The notes below the pieces were generated by a model. That model had not been told where the DNA came from, made no database searches, and saw nothing but the letters and a program-made list of their open reading frames with translations. From contig JAMXDE010000004.1 in NCBI GenBank assembly GCA_026770025.1, forward strand, positions 3,459,501 through 3,523,500: 64,000 bases of DNA, read 5' to 3'. A program made the position numbers and the translations under genes. This DNA is from Craspedostauros australis (Eukaryota > Bacillariophyta > Bacillariophyceae > Mastogloiales > Achnanthaceae). This document shows positions 30,862-42,021 of this stretch, piece after piece. Position 1 is the first letter of the stretch. Every line of letters begins with the position of its first letter.

Positions 30862-33800
30862 CGTGGCACGCTGGCAGGCAGAATGGCGGTCGACGTTGCG
30901 TGCCGGTGCGTTGCTTCGTGATGTGATGCGGTGGCCTTCTACGAGTAATAGTAGAGAGGCCCGTGGGTTAGATGGATCACGAGACGGCTCTCGAGACGTT
31001 TAGCGCCAACTTCGTGACAACGTCGTCGGTGTGGATATGTTCGTTCGTCTCCTCCTCGCTTCGTTCGAGACGCGGTTGCCGCAGTATTTGGTATGCACGA
31101 TGCTACTATGGTGCGATGCGATCTACGAGTGCGTGCGGCAATGCGCGCGGCAATACGAGTGGCAGCGTGCAGTGCTGCGGTATCGTGGGTGGAACTATGG
31201 GGCCGCGCACACCAATACCACACGATTCCGAATTGTAATACGGTATGAGGGCAGTTGCTTTTCAGAATTGTGCGCCAAATGCACTCTCGTCCTCTGGCAA
31301 CGCGAGTAGGTACTTGTATGATCGAGACCCGCGGTTGATTTGTGACCTCCTCTCCCGCGCCTGTGCCGAGCCCATCCTCTGGTGTCATTCCGCCACGTCC
31401 CCGGCCATCTTTGGTCACACCACAGCGACCTTGGCAAGATACTTCGCTCACTCACTCTCTCTCTCTCTCTCTACTATTACAATACTAACAACGATGGCTT
31501 CGAGTCATGGTCAATTGGCGACGTCAACAGTGACGATTCAAACATCGAACGCAGCATTTCTTTCTATCTCTTTCTTTTCTTGCTCAGTGTCTGTTTGTGT
31601 GTGGTTCCTTCGCGTGACACTCGTCGTGTTGTGATTGATTCCAAAGATACCTTTGTTTCTCTTTTTGCGTTCTCAGTTGGCGACGTCAACGTGACTGGAT
31701 GAGAAAGTGAGTCGCGATACTGTCTGATGTGCGGCGCTAGATTCAATTGACTACATCCGTGTTTTTTTGTCACGAGTCGACTCAAGAGATTGTTGTCATC
31801 GACTTGAAGATCGACTCATCGGAACACATAAATCGCCTTTGTGTTTGGCGCGCGAATGGCGATCGTGTTGGAGACACTTTTCCAACTCGTTGCGTCCGAA
31901 ATGTGGTTCGTGACATGGTTTCGCAAGTTTTGGATACTGTCGTCGCGGCAGCCGTCGTTGGCGGTCCCAGCGATGATGGTGACCTGTGGAGGGAGGTGTT
32001 CACCATTCCACCGATGGATGATGATTGCGGCGATGCTCTGGTCGTCCCTCTCTCTTGCGCTTGCTTGCTCTGTGCATCATCCATTCCTCCGCCTCTTGCC
32101 CATGGATGTTCCACGCGTTCGTATGTTTGGCATGTGTGGGCGTCATGGACGTTGGTGTTCTCCGCCTCTCTCATCTATTTGTCTTTCTCTTCCATTTCCT
32201 TCTTCCAGGCTCGCCGCCTCGACCATTCCTCCGACGTTTGTTGCATCCATCGGCCTTGGTTGAGTTCTGTTTCGTCACATTTGTCTGCTTCGTTGCATTC
32301 GGTGGCTTCGGGATCGGCAGAATGCAATACGCAGAGCAATGTTGCGATGAGGTCAACACCAAAGTGCAAATCGCTGCGGAATCAAGTGTCACCGAGTTGC
32401 GAATCAGCTCGAGTACAGGCGACACAGACACGCAGCCATCCCCTTGGTCAACAATGGGAACGCCACGATGGAGATGACGGCGGCGATGATGCGGCAGAGA
32501 TCAGACACGAAATGCAACTGGGAAACGGTATGGCACGGTACCGCATCGGTCGGCCATGGGTGTTGGCGACATCGTTTCTCAAAGACAGGGTGTCTTGTCC
32601 GACGGTTCTGGTTGCGGCCAAAGAACAACAGCAGACATGATTGTAGGTACACAGGTGTCTTGTTGTATCCGCTCCTTCCTTGTTCCTGTCCACATGTGTG
32701 TGCAAGTACTTCGAATGGCCATGCCTCCACTGTGATGGAGTCGCTGTTGTTTCCCTCACACAATGCGGACAATCTGCTCGCACGGGATGACGTAGAGTGT
32801 GCGGTGAGCAAAGAACTCCCAAGAAGGCACCACATAGAGAGAGAGGCGGACAGAGATCGGGTTGGCTCCGTGTTACCAAAACTGACGCTGATTCCACGAT
32901 TTGTCGTGATCGCAACCAAAGTCCATCACGCAAGAACCCGGTCGGGAGGTTAGTCTTCATTCACAACGTACTCTCTGGCATGTCCCCTGTTCCGCGCTAC
33001 GAGTACTCCACTGTGCTTGTGGATCACAGTGTCGGCTGCGATTTTGTCGCTTCTGTTGTTGTGAATACTCGTGGCTCGAAGAATATGTAGGATCTGCACA
33101 TGCCCGTACACTTCATCCATGGTGATTGTGACACCCCTCGTGTTTTGCAATCTGAGCGAAAGAGAGTGAGAGAGAGAGAAGTACGACTATGGGTTGTGGA
33201 TGTGGCTCGAACGAGCCAAGACCACAGGAACGAAGTAAACGAAACGAATGAACAATGGCTCAGCATGAAAACGCAGCGTCGCAGAGATTGCGACTCCACG
33301 ACCTGCCTCTTTGTATCTTCATCGACGCACGAGCGGTCGTGGTGAACGTCCACGCCAGCTGACACGTAGGTCCACCCTCACGAAACAGTTGTGGCGGCCC
33401 AAGGCGCAGAACTCCTTTGTAAATGCGCCAACAACAGTCACCCATCATGACTGGAGCATAAATGTCGATACATATATGACGGCTCGCAACAGCGCCTCAT
33501 AAGTGTTCACGACATTCTGGTCCATGGTTTACTTTAGCGTCGCGAGTCTTCGTTCGCCTTTTCAATGACATTTTGGACCACGTTTAACATTCCCATTTGT
33601 CGAGATGATCGACTGGCACCAACCCGACGAAAAGGTGCTCAGTTGTGTTTTGCCGAACTTGGTGAATGTCATGATGGTCACATTTTGCCGCGTCACGGAC
33701 CTGCCGAGAGTTTGGCTCTCCAATCATTCAATACACCAGTTGCTGCCGGTGTTGATAGCTCCTCCGTCACAGTTCATCTTGGGCGAATGATGCGAGACTG

Positions 33801-35399
33801 CCGAACTGGAGAAGCTTCATACTCTGCCACGCAACACAATGAAGCACAAACCAACAATGAGATTGAAAGTGGAGCATCTCTCGTCAATGCTCGCCTAAAT
33901 GGCAATCAACGAGTGGAAGTGACAGCTTAGCGACCAATGGAATTGAATGCCTAAGGTGCTGGACTCTGCGAGGCAGATCACGCTTGGGCCATGGAGAGTA
34001 GGGGTGCGATACTTTCCAGTGTTCTGTACGAGCTATCCAGAGAGATCTTCAACTCACATAGGCGTTTGTCATCATCCAAGCTGCGGGTACTTGTACGCGC
34101 GTGGTTGACGCGTTGACCGACAAGGGAAGGAGCAGCAGCATCACCAACCTCGAGGGTGCAAAGCCGGACGTGCAACGTCAAGGCAGCTCTGGCGACTCAC
34201 GAACATTGAACAATCATTCTGAACAAGAAAGGAGGGCCAGGCTACGGCCACTACTCCATCCCTGGTATGCACATGCACACGCAGACACGCAAGTACTGCT
34301 CACCTTCATTCATGTGCGACAGATAGGCATGTACGTGAGCACCCCTGACCTCAAGCTACTTCTACGAACCTACTACTACGTACCATGCACACGGGCGCAC
34401 ACAAGTGCACACGATCACGTGAAGAAACAGAGCAGGTTGAATCGGAAACAGAAAAGGAAATTGAAAAAGCGTCTGCGGCCAAGGGCGAAAGGGGAGGTGG
34501 GATACGGCTCGTACCTGTGCTTTCTTGGTACTGCAAGCCACAGAAATATCTTGACACGACGGGCATGATCCATACTGAGAAAAGGGAGCTGTTCGGTGCA
34601 TCCAACCTCTGTCAAACATGTTCCACGACTTCCTATTGACATTGGCTGCCTGGATAAGGTGATCATGGATGCGTTTGTCGCTTCTTGGCTAGTACGCTGC
34701 CAGCAGCGGACGAACAGCATGTTGGTAGTTTTACGAGTTGTGCGTTCACCAATTAGGCTGCGGTATCCTGTGACATGAAGGCTAGCCACCGCCGTTGGAC
34801 GTGATGCGGAACGAAAGAACAACACCGACAAAGGGCATTTGGTGCATGTATGCCCAATGATGTCATCACCCATGTACACAGTCCCTGTGATCGTAAAATC
34901 CTGCTGTGGTGGCACCTTCGGACGTTTTCACGCTATTCTTCGGGGCAACTTATTGGGCCATGAGGCATTTCCGCAATGACAAAACTAACATGGTGTCAAT
35001 TGCCCATGCGAGAAGACAAAACGTGCTGAGTGCATTCTTCGCTCGTCTGCTTTGGGTGAGGATCCCATCGGAGAATCCGAATTCACGTCGCCACCACAAC
35101 GACGACAACGGCCCCACCGCCATCATCACGACCATCACTGCACGAGCCGCAACATCGCAACCACCTCCCTCGCTCGTTTTTTGCCGGTTGAACAGCACAT
35201 CACGACCACAACAACTGCACGCAACAGCGCCAAGCCAAATCCAAAACAGGAGGAAAGCTGACACACTCACGTGCGTGCTCACACACACAACCCCACTTTC
35301 ACCTTTTTCCCACGCTCACTGATCTCATAAAATCCAAGCTCGGACAACCACAACAGCAACAACCGCGATACACACAAATTCACAACAACAACAGCAATC
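30862..35399. other. 4.5-kb gene-poor region, several unassigned open frames
   Basis: No gene can be supported. Plus-strand frames with moderately protein-like composition occur at about 31390-31700 (contains DGFESWSIGDVN and later FSVGDVN), 31800-32640 and 33600-33930, and 34101-34568 (Lys/Arg-rich). None has a recognised domain, and joins between them were not evident. A CT-rich run is at 31453-31472 and a GAGA run at 33163-33179. It could hold an intron-rich gene, long non-coding RNA or old transposon debris. Confidence 0.35.
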
Positions 35400-36041
35400 A
35401 TGTGCAACTCATCGTCCACCTCCAGCAGCAAGAGCAGCGCTTCCACACCAGTGCCACCAAGCCACTTCCTGTGCCCTCTCACGCTCGAGCTCATGTCAGA
35501 TCCACTGCTCAGCGTGCATGGCCACAGCTTCGAGCGCAAGGCCATCATCGAGTGGCTGCACCGCGGCAACGGCACATGCCCGCTCACCCGCAAGCCACTC
35601 CCAATGAACAAGCTCATCGCCAACGCCAAGCTCAAGGTGCAGATCCACCAGTGGAAGCGGCGCAACGGAATGCTCCTCGGCGCATCCTCCTCCCACCACT
35701 CCCTGGCTTCCTCCACATGCACATCGACAATCGCAGACCAGGAAAGCGGCAGCTTCTCCCTTGGCAGCGAATCCAACCACTCCACCAACAGCCTGCGCAA
35801 GACCGCAATGCACACAGCCTACTCCTTCGATGCCGACAAGTACGATGTCAACGAACAGACACAGTGCATGGAAAGTCTTGGCTTGATCGTGCCGGGACAG
35901 ATGCCACCAACAGTGCAGGGACCAGGACCCAACGCCCAGTTCGTCATTGTGCAACCATCCGGCAACGGAACCGACGCACCACGAAGACAGCGAAGACTCG
36001 GCGCCATCCGCAACATGTTCTCCCGATCCACAGCGAGATAA
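35400..36041 (+). CDS. U-box E3 ubiquitin ligase, small
   Basis: 213 residues, intronless, ATG at 35400-35402. The U-box (about 22-88) is clear: FLCPLTLELMSDPLLSVHGH then SFERKAIIEWLHRG, TCPLTRKPL and LIANAKLKVQIHQW. U-boxes adopt the RING fold without zinc and recruit E2 enzymes. The remaining 125 residues are Ser/Thr-rich with no substrate-binding repeats (no ARM, WD40 or TPR), ending in a basic RRQRRLGAIRNMFSRS. The substrate adaptor role is unknown. Its leader has ACAACAACA and CACACA runs. Confidence 0.88.
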   Translation: MCNSSSTSSSKSSASTPVPPSHFLCPLTLELMSDPLLSVHGHSFERKAIIEWLHRGNGTCPLTRKPLPMNKLIANAKLKVQIHQWKRRNGMLLGASSSHHSLASSTCTSTIADQESGSFSLGSESNHSTNSLRKTAMHTAYSFDADKYDVNEQTQCMESLGLIVPGQMPPTVQGPGPNAQFVIVQPSGNGTDAPRRQRRLGAIRNMFSRSTAR

Positions 36042-38337
36042 ATCGACCTCTTCTTTGTACATACACACAGACACACCCGCACACACGCAGGCGGGAAGAG
36101 AAAGAGCAAGGAAAAGAACAGTCAACCAATTGCGCAGCACGTGAAGCGCAACATGGAGACAGAACAAATGCAATATGTAGCAGCAGCCACCATGATCTAA
36201 TGAATTAGTACTCGACAACAACTTCAAGACATGCCAACACTAAAATGTCACGCATTGCTCACTCGTTTCAAGTGGTTGGCATCGCAGTTGCATCGTACTA
36301 ATCCGAGCACAGCCAGATCACTTTGTCCGAGCTGCGAGCACGGACATCTGATCTGGGAACCGTATCTGTGATGGATTATGGGCACAGGTTGGATCCGCCA
36401 TCACAGAGGCGGGCGAGGCAGTCCCTTCGAAGGAAGTTGAAGCATCAACCACTGCCCCTTGCTTCTCTGGCATGCACGCAAGTGCAGCACACACATACGT
36501 ACGGGTATGAGAAGAGCACGATGGATACCTTCTGAGGTAAAGGCATGGTACGAGTACCTGTGAATGCAATCACAACCAACTCACCTTGCTTGGTCAACGG
36601 CAACGACAACAACAACGACACCAACCACAGCTTCACCTTCTCCGCTCGTACATACACACTCTTCCACATTCCGGACATCCATTCATCCATTCACCACTAG
36701 AAGGACAAACACATGCCCTCACGGATACGGGAAGTCTTCACAAGGAGTCACTCACATGCAAGCCATCGAATGATGCATGCGGTGTTGTGAATTCCACCAA
36801 GAGTTTGCTCAAGCGTGAGACGGCGGATAAGTGTGGCGCCAATTGGCATGCCAATCGCCTCCGAACTTCCAAGGCAGAAAGTTTGACAAATTGTGTTGGA
36901 ACAGAGAGTGGTATATACGGTAAATATTATATAATATGTAGAGACAACAGAAGGTCACAAATTCTGAGCAATCACAACGAACACAATTGTTGACGAACAA
37001 TTTCATTCCGACTAGTCAATGCAGTTTTTCGTGCTTCGTTCTTCGTTGCAACCAATCTCTTCGTTTTGTTCGTGCATCCGTCAAAAACTGCTCAGCGAAG
37101 TCGAACACGATGCGGGACCAACATGCAGCTAAGCCACCATAGGTTCTTCGTCTGTCATGACGAAAAGGGATTCGTTAAACAAATTGAGAGAGTTATTGCG
37201 TCACGTGGACAAACGCTCCAGGACTCACTATCCCTTCACGCCCGCGGCAAACAAGACAGCAGAAGGGTGCAGAAGAAACGTCACAAAACGAAACACAAAC
37301 ACGACCGCGCACTGTTGGTGTGTGGTCCCGTGACGGGCGGTGCAACAGCACACTTGGCGATCACGTCATCACACACACACACAACCAACCAACAAGGTGA
37401 ACAACCAGGACAAACAGAAGAAACCAAACGAACTTTGCGAATGACTGGTACAGTAGAGAGTTATCGCACTCAGCTCACCCAGTCACGACCAGTCCCAGGA
37501 GGGAGTCATAACCTGATAGAGACACTTTTCGAGGGGCGGGATGCGAACTTCCCCCTCGGCGAACTGATGAGAACTCAGTTCCGACGCTCTGAACTGAAAT
37601 CATCTCAGCTCGTGGAGTCCTGGCAAAATTATCACTTCCACGCGTAACTAAACTTGTAGCCAATAATATTGCTTCATTTTGACCGTTTTGGTCGTTCTTG
37701 TCGTTGTCAATGATCTATGTTTGTCGCAACGCTACACTGTATGCATTCAATTTCGGACACCAACATCCAAGAGAACAACGATGACACACCCATCACAACG
37801 AATTAATATATATTTCTATTCCCTGGCCGTCATCTACAATCTCAGAACAGGAATGACCAAAATAGGATGTTGCCAAACCGGAAATGCATCAAACTTGTCT
37901 AAACATAATACCTTGGGAATAGGATAGACTCAAAAGCGCTCGAGTTAATCCATGAAGTATTATGTCACGAATCAGTCCTGTGCAGTTTCTCTGCTCGAGA
38001 GTCAATGCGAACTGTGACAATTGACATCAGCTGAGGGAGCTGAATGCGATAACTCTCTAGTGGGATACGACGCTGGATGAGACATTTCGCACAGTTCGTA
38101 CTTGCGACACAATTACTTTCATACTGCACTCGTTCCTCATCATACTACCAATACAGACTACAACCACATTTGTTTGCAGACCGCGCGAAGCGATACAAGA
38201 GAGCACAGGAATTCAGAGACCGAGGCGACGCACTGCTCGTGTGGATTGACCAAAGACTTCAACGAACGGAGCAGTTGAATCCATCCCCCAAAGCGAGAGA
38301 GTTCGAGAGAGAGAGAGAGAGAGTAAGCGCCACAATC
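36042..38337. other. spacer upstream of the LRR cluster
   Basis: About 2.3 kb. It holds a 602-bp inverted-repeat element (37456-38057). Around 37209-37275 it shares a patch with the region upstream of the second LRR gene (about 41716-41780; both contain ctccaggactcactatcc), so the duplication reaches into the 5' flank. An in-frame ATG at 38077 is discussed under the first LRR gene. No other gene seen. Confidence 0.5.
37456..38057. mobile_element. non-autonomous DNA transposon (MITE-like), TA-flanked
   Basis: 21-bp terminal inverted repeats at 37456-37476 (gagagttatcgcactc..) and 38037-38057 (..aatgcgataactctc) match with one mismatch; similarity continues inward for some 10 bases with a few more changes. 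Each end is bordered by TA (37454-37455 and 38058-38059), the target duplication typical of Tc1/mariner insertions. The 602-bp interior has no transposase. It sits 280 bp upstream of the first LRR gene and is absent from the equivalent place of its duplicate. Confidence 0.72.
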
Positions 38338-41191
38338 ATGACATCCCAGGATGGACCCCAATACTGCCACGATGGATCAGCTGCTGAGCAGCACGAGAAC
38401 TATTCTGAGCTAATTCTCGGATTAACAGAAAACAACAACGATCACGACGACGGAGGAATCGGTGATGACAATGGAGTCGGTGCTGGCAGCGGCTCAGGCA
38501 GAAATACTCATGGCACAAGTACGAGGATGATGAAAGAAGACAACGTCAATCTGAGTACACCTTCAATCATCACATCCCAACCATCATCCGCATCAGCAGC
38601 AGCATTTGCTGCTATCACAAAGAAGAAGAAGAAGAAAAAGAAAAGGAAAACCAAGAATAGCACCACGGGAGCTGGCATGATGACTCAACCTGGGGCACGC
38701 GCCGAAACAGAGGAGGAAGCCGCAGCGCTCACGCAAAAGGAACGGGCAAACCGGAATAGCGAAGGCAGTCGGAGCTCCAAGACCAAGAAGAAAAGGAGGA
38801 CGACCAGGAGGGAGACAATGAAGAAGAAGTCTCCAGAAACATTCGAGTCTACATCCGCACGCGCACCGTCATCATCGTTGTCGGCAGCAGCCGCGGCAGC
38901 ACAAATGCCAGCAGCTTCTTTGCCATCGGTCACGAACGTGCGATCTCCGCCTATCACAAACACCAACGCACCAGCAACGAACGGTTCCAAGCCAAACTCC
39001 GTGTCCGCAACGCCCCTCACGCATGGGGCCACTTGGGCCAGCAATGATCCAATGGCGCACGGAGATCGTCTCGTCAATGAAATTTACAAAACCAAGGCTG
39101 ACCATCTCTTGTTTTCTCATCAAGGCAACGCAGCGAACATCTCCAATACATCAAATGCAAATGCACATGCAAACCCCAACCACAACCACATTCCATATGG
39201 CGGTTTGGAAGCTCAAATAGAGGCAAGCCTTCACCCCACTCCGCACAGCAGCGTAGAGACCACTCCAAACGGTACCGCTCGTAACGATATTCCTCAGCAA
39301 CCGCAAATCGGTGCGGTGCATGTGCCTGGAATCGACGGCACAGATACGGGCAGTTCCACCATCATGGCGAGAATGGCATCAGCCGGCTTTAGTCTCGACA
39401 GCGACTCAGCGATAAACATGCCAACGCAAGTAGACAACGCGTCGTCAACGCCTGTTGCCGCGGGCGTGTCCACAGACGCACTGATCGAAGAGATACGAAA
39501 CGACATCTTGTCCGCCGTGACAATGGCCACGCCAGCCACAGTTGGAGAAGCGGTGATCGATAGTTCGGACTGCGATGACGAGGAGGCGGTTTCGTCGCAT
39601 CGTCCAACGAGGAGGAGACACAGGGGCGTGCGAGACAGGATTGGACACAGCACCACCGCCAGCGACAAAGACAGCGACGATGATGACCAGTCTGACAGCG
39701 GTTCATCTCGCCGACGAGTCTTCGCGCTGGTCGCGTTGGCTGTGATATGCATCATCATTATCATTATCATCGTGGCGATAACAGTTGTTGTTGTACAATC
39801 CCGAGACAATGGAGGTGGTGGGAGCAGCAGTACCAATGGCGATGATGAGCAACGGAGGACCATTCCCCCCACAACATCGCCAGTGTCATCGCCCACATCA
39901 CCAGTGTCATCGCCCACATCACCAGTGTCGTCGCCCACATCACCAGTGTCATCGCCCACATCTCCGATCGACTCAGAATTGGAGAACCACCACGCCGAAT
40001 TCTTGGAATGGCTCAAGGAGTTTGCCATCGACCCAGACGCCCTGTCCGACCTTGAATCGCCACAGTACAGATCATTCGAATGGCTCGCCACAACGGCAAT
40101 AGATGATGCGACGGATATTCCAGCGACCGAAGATGGCCCGGACTCACCGACGGCGCGTGGGTTGCTGGAACGATACGCCATGGCAACTCTGTACTACAGC
40201 ATGGGTGGCGATGGGTGGAGCGAGAGCACCAATTGGGTCACCACCGCACATGTCTGCGATTGGGAGCACGCTGCTCCAAGAGACAGGGCAGCGTGTATCG
40301 GGGATAACATTGTTCGCATCCGACTATTCCATAACAATCTGTCGGGCGTCATACCGCGGGAGATTGTGATGCTCAAATCATTGGAATCATTTACGATACC
40401 AGGCAGCTCCGTTGTGTGGCCCAGCCCGGATGAGCCTCCAGGCATCCCAACATTCCTCGGGTTGCTGCCACAGCTGTCGGCGTTGGATTTGTCGGGTATA
40501 TACCTTGGTGGCACCTTGCCGACGGAACTGGGTTCCCTGACCCTATTGGAAAAAATAAGGGTGGATTCAACGGGGATCCGTGGAACAATTCCAACGCAGT
40601 ACGACAATTTTTCCAGCCTGGAGGATTTGTTCTTTGGGGACAACTCTCTGTCTGGGCAACTGCCGCCCGAACTTGGCAAGTTGCCCGTAATAAGTGAGTT
40701 GATTGTGCCTCAAGCATTCCACGCAGCGGGTTCCCTGTGCTTTGCTGCACTGCACTGCACTGCACTGCTCTGCACTGCACTGTATGATACATGGGCGGGG
40801 CAAACAAATGTCAATGATCGTGATCCGGCGCGAAATTTGCATTGATTGATGATTGCAGAACCCAACATTGTAAACTCACGTGCGATGCCTCCGTCGTTTG
40901 ATTTCCCTTGCGCGGCTTTCCTCTGCTTGACTCCATCCCAACATCTTTGTGAACATTCACCGGTTGGCAGAGGAATTCAACATCAAGAACAACAACTTCG
41001 AAGGCACCATCCCGCCGGAGTACTTATCTTGGCCATTTCCGCTCACCCAAATTAATCTCTCTCAGAACAACTTCGCTAAGAGCGCGATCGAGGACACCTT
41101 TTGCGGCCCCCAGATGAACACCAATGCTGCGACTCGACTGGAAGCATCCTGTTCGATCACAACGTGCAGTTGTTGCACCGCATGCTCTTGA
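38338..41191 (+). CDS. LRR receptor-like type II membrane protein, copy A
   Basis: Two exons, 38338-40693 and 40971-41191, phase-1 intron of 277 bp (gtgagt..ggcag); 858 residues. The inner N-terminal part (1-460) is low complexity with poly-Lys blocks and Ser/Thr/Asn stretches. A single membrane segment at 461-487 (Ile/Val-rich) is followed by a spacer of four SPVSSPT heptapeptides (514-541), then a helical lead-in (EFLEWLKEFAIDPDALSD, SPQYRSFEWLA), the GDGWSESTNWV cap, LRRs of the NNLSGVIP and GGTLPTELGSL type, and a Cys-rich C-terminal cap (FCGPQMN to CSCCTACS). There is no kinase domain. It is a diatom LRR receptor-like protein, LRRs outside, ligand unknown. An ATG at 38077 is in frame, but the matching ATG of copy B is out of frame, so 38338 is preferred. 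Confidence 0.88.
39877..39960 (+). repeat. 21-bp coding repeat, four copies, in LRR copy A
   Basis: Four near-identical 21-bp units starting tcaccagtgtcatcgccc encode SPVSSPT four times. The paralogue at 42022 has a single unit (about 43606-43626). They lie between the membrane segment and the LRR domain. Confidence 0.95.
40745..40784. repeat. CTGCA pentanucleotide run in the intron of copy A
   Basis: Eight ctgca-type units (two with one change) from 40745. The same place in the copy B intron (about 44402) has only about two. Confidence 0.9.
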
Positions 41192-42021
41192 GGGACCCAT
41201 TGTTGGAGGCAATGCAGATGTGAAGCATGTTACGAATAATCTATTATATGGTAATGTTGAAGTAGAATTCTATTCATTCGCCTGCTGCTCGCAATCTATG
41301 CGGAGACTCCATCGATCAGGCTTTTCACAACCCCACCCACCCACCTCGGGTGGACAGGGCCGCCAAGACAAAACGCGTAGTATCTGTCCCCGCTGTCGTG
41401 TCATTCGCTCTGCCGCGGTCTTCTTCACGCCCGTTATCGCCACCTCGCGAGCAATCTCTGGAGAGTTGGACTGCAGCAATGCAATCGGTAGAGAGAACAT
41501 AGCTATACTTGATTGTGTAGCATGTATGGTACCATCACAGTATCAAAGACCAAGATGAACTGGAATCGCAGTGTTTGACTATGTGGAAATGGATAGGGAC
41601 ACACTATCGTTCGAAGGAATCAAACAGATGGCGAACAGCCAGTTTTGCCGCAGTCGTCGCGTTAAACACAGGACTTACTAAATTCGTTGGTCATATCGCC
41701 ACGAGGTGGATGCAGACTCCAGGACTCACTATCCATTCACACAAGCGAAAAACAAGACAGCGCGAGAGTGTGGAAGCAGCATCACAAAACCAAACACAGA
41801 CACAACCACACACAAACAACGAAGAATGAGACATTTCGCACAGCTCGTACTTGTGGCACAATTGCATACCACACAACGCTCGTACCACATCATATACCAA
41901 TACAGAGCACAATCACATTTGCTCGTAGACCGAGGCGACGCACTGCTCGTGTGGATGGACCAAAGACTCCCACGAACGGAGCAGTTGAATCCATCCTCCA
42001 GAGAGAGTCAGCGCCACAGCC
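41192..42021. other. spacer between LRR copies A and B
   Basis: 830 bp. The first 40 bp after the stop resemble the 3' flank of copy B. From about 41826 the sequence parallels the leader of copy A (atgagacatttcgcacag), but with a deletion that puts this ATG out of frame. No separate gene. Confidence 0.6.

Noticed and set aside
37184-37201. Third copy of the inverted-repeat end (gagagttattgcg)
   Set aside because: Only about 12 of 18 bases match, with no partner end or TA flank; probably chance.
39877-39960. Possible CRISPR-like direct repeats
   Set aside because: Units are contiguous, in frame and coding; there are no spacers, and the genome is eukaryotic.
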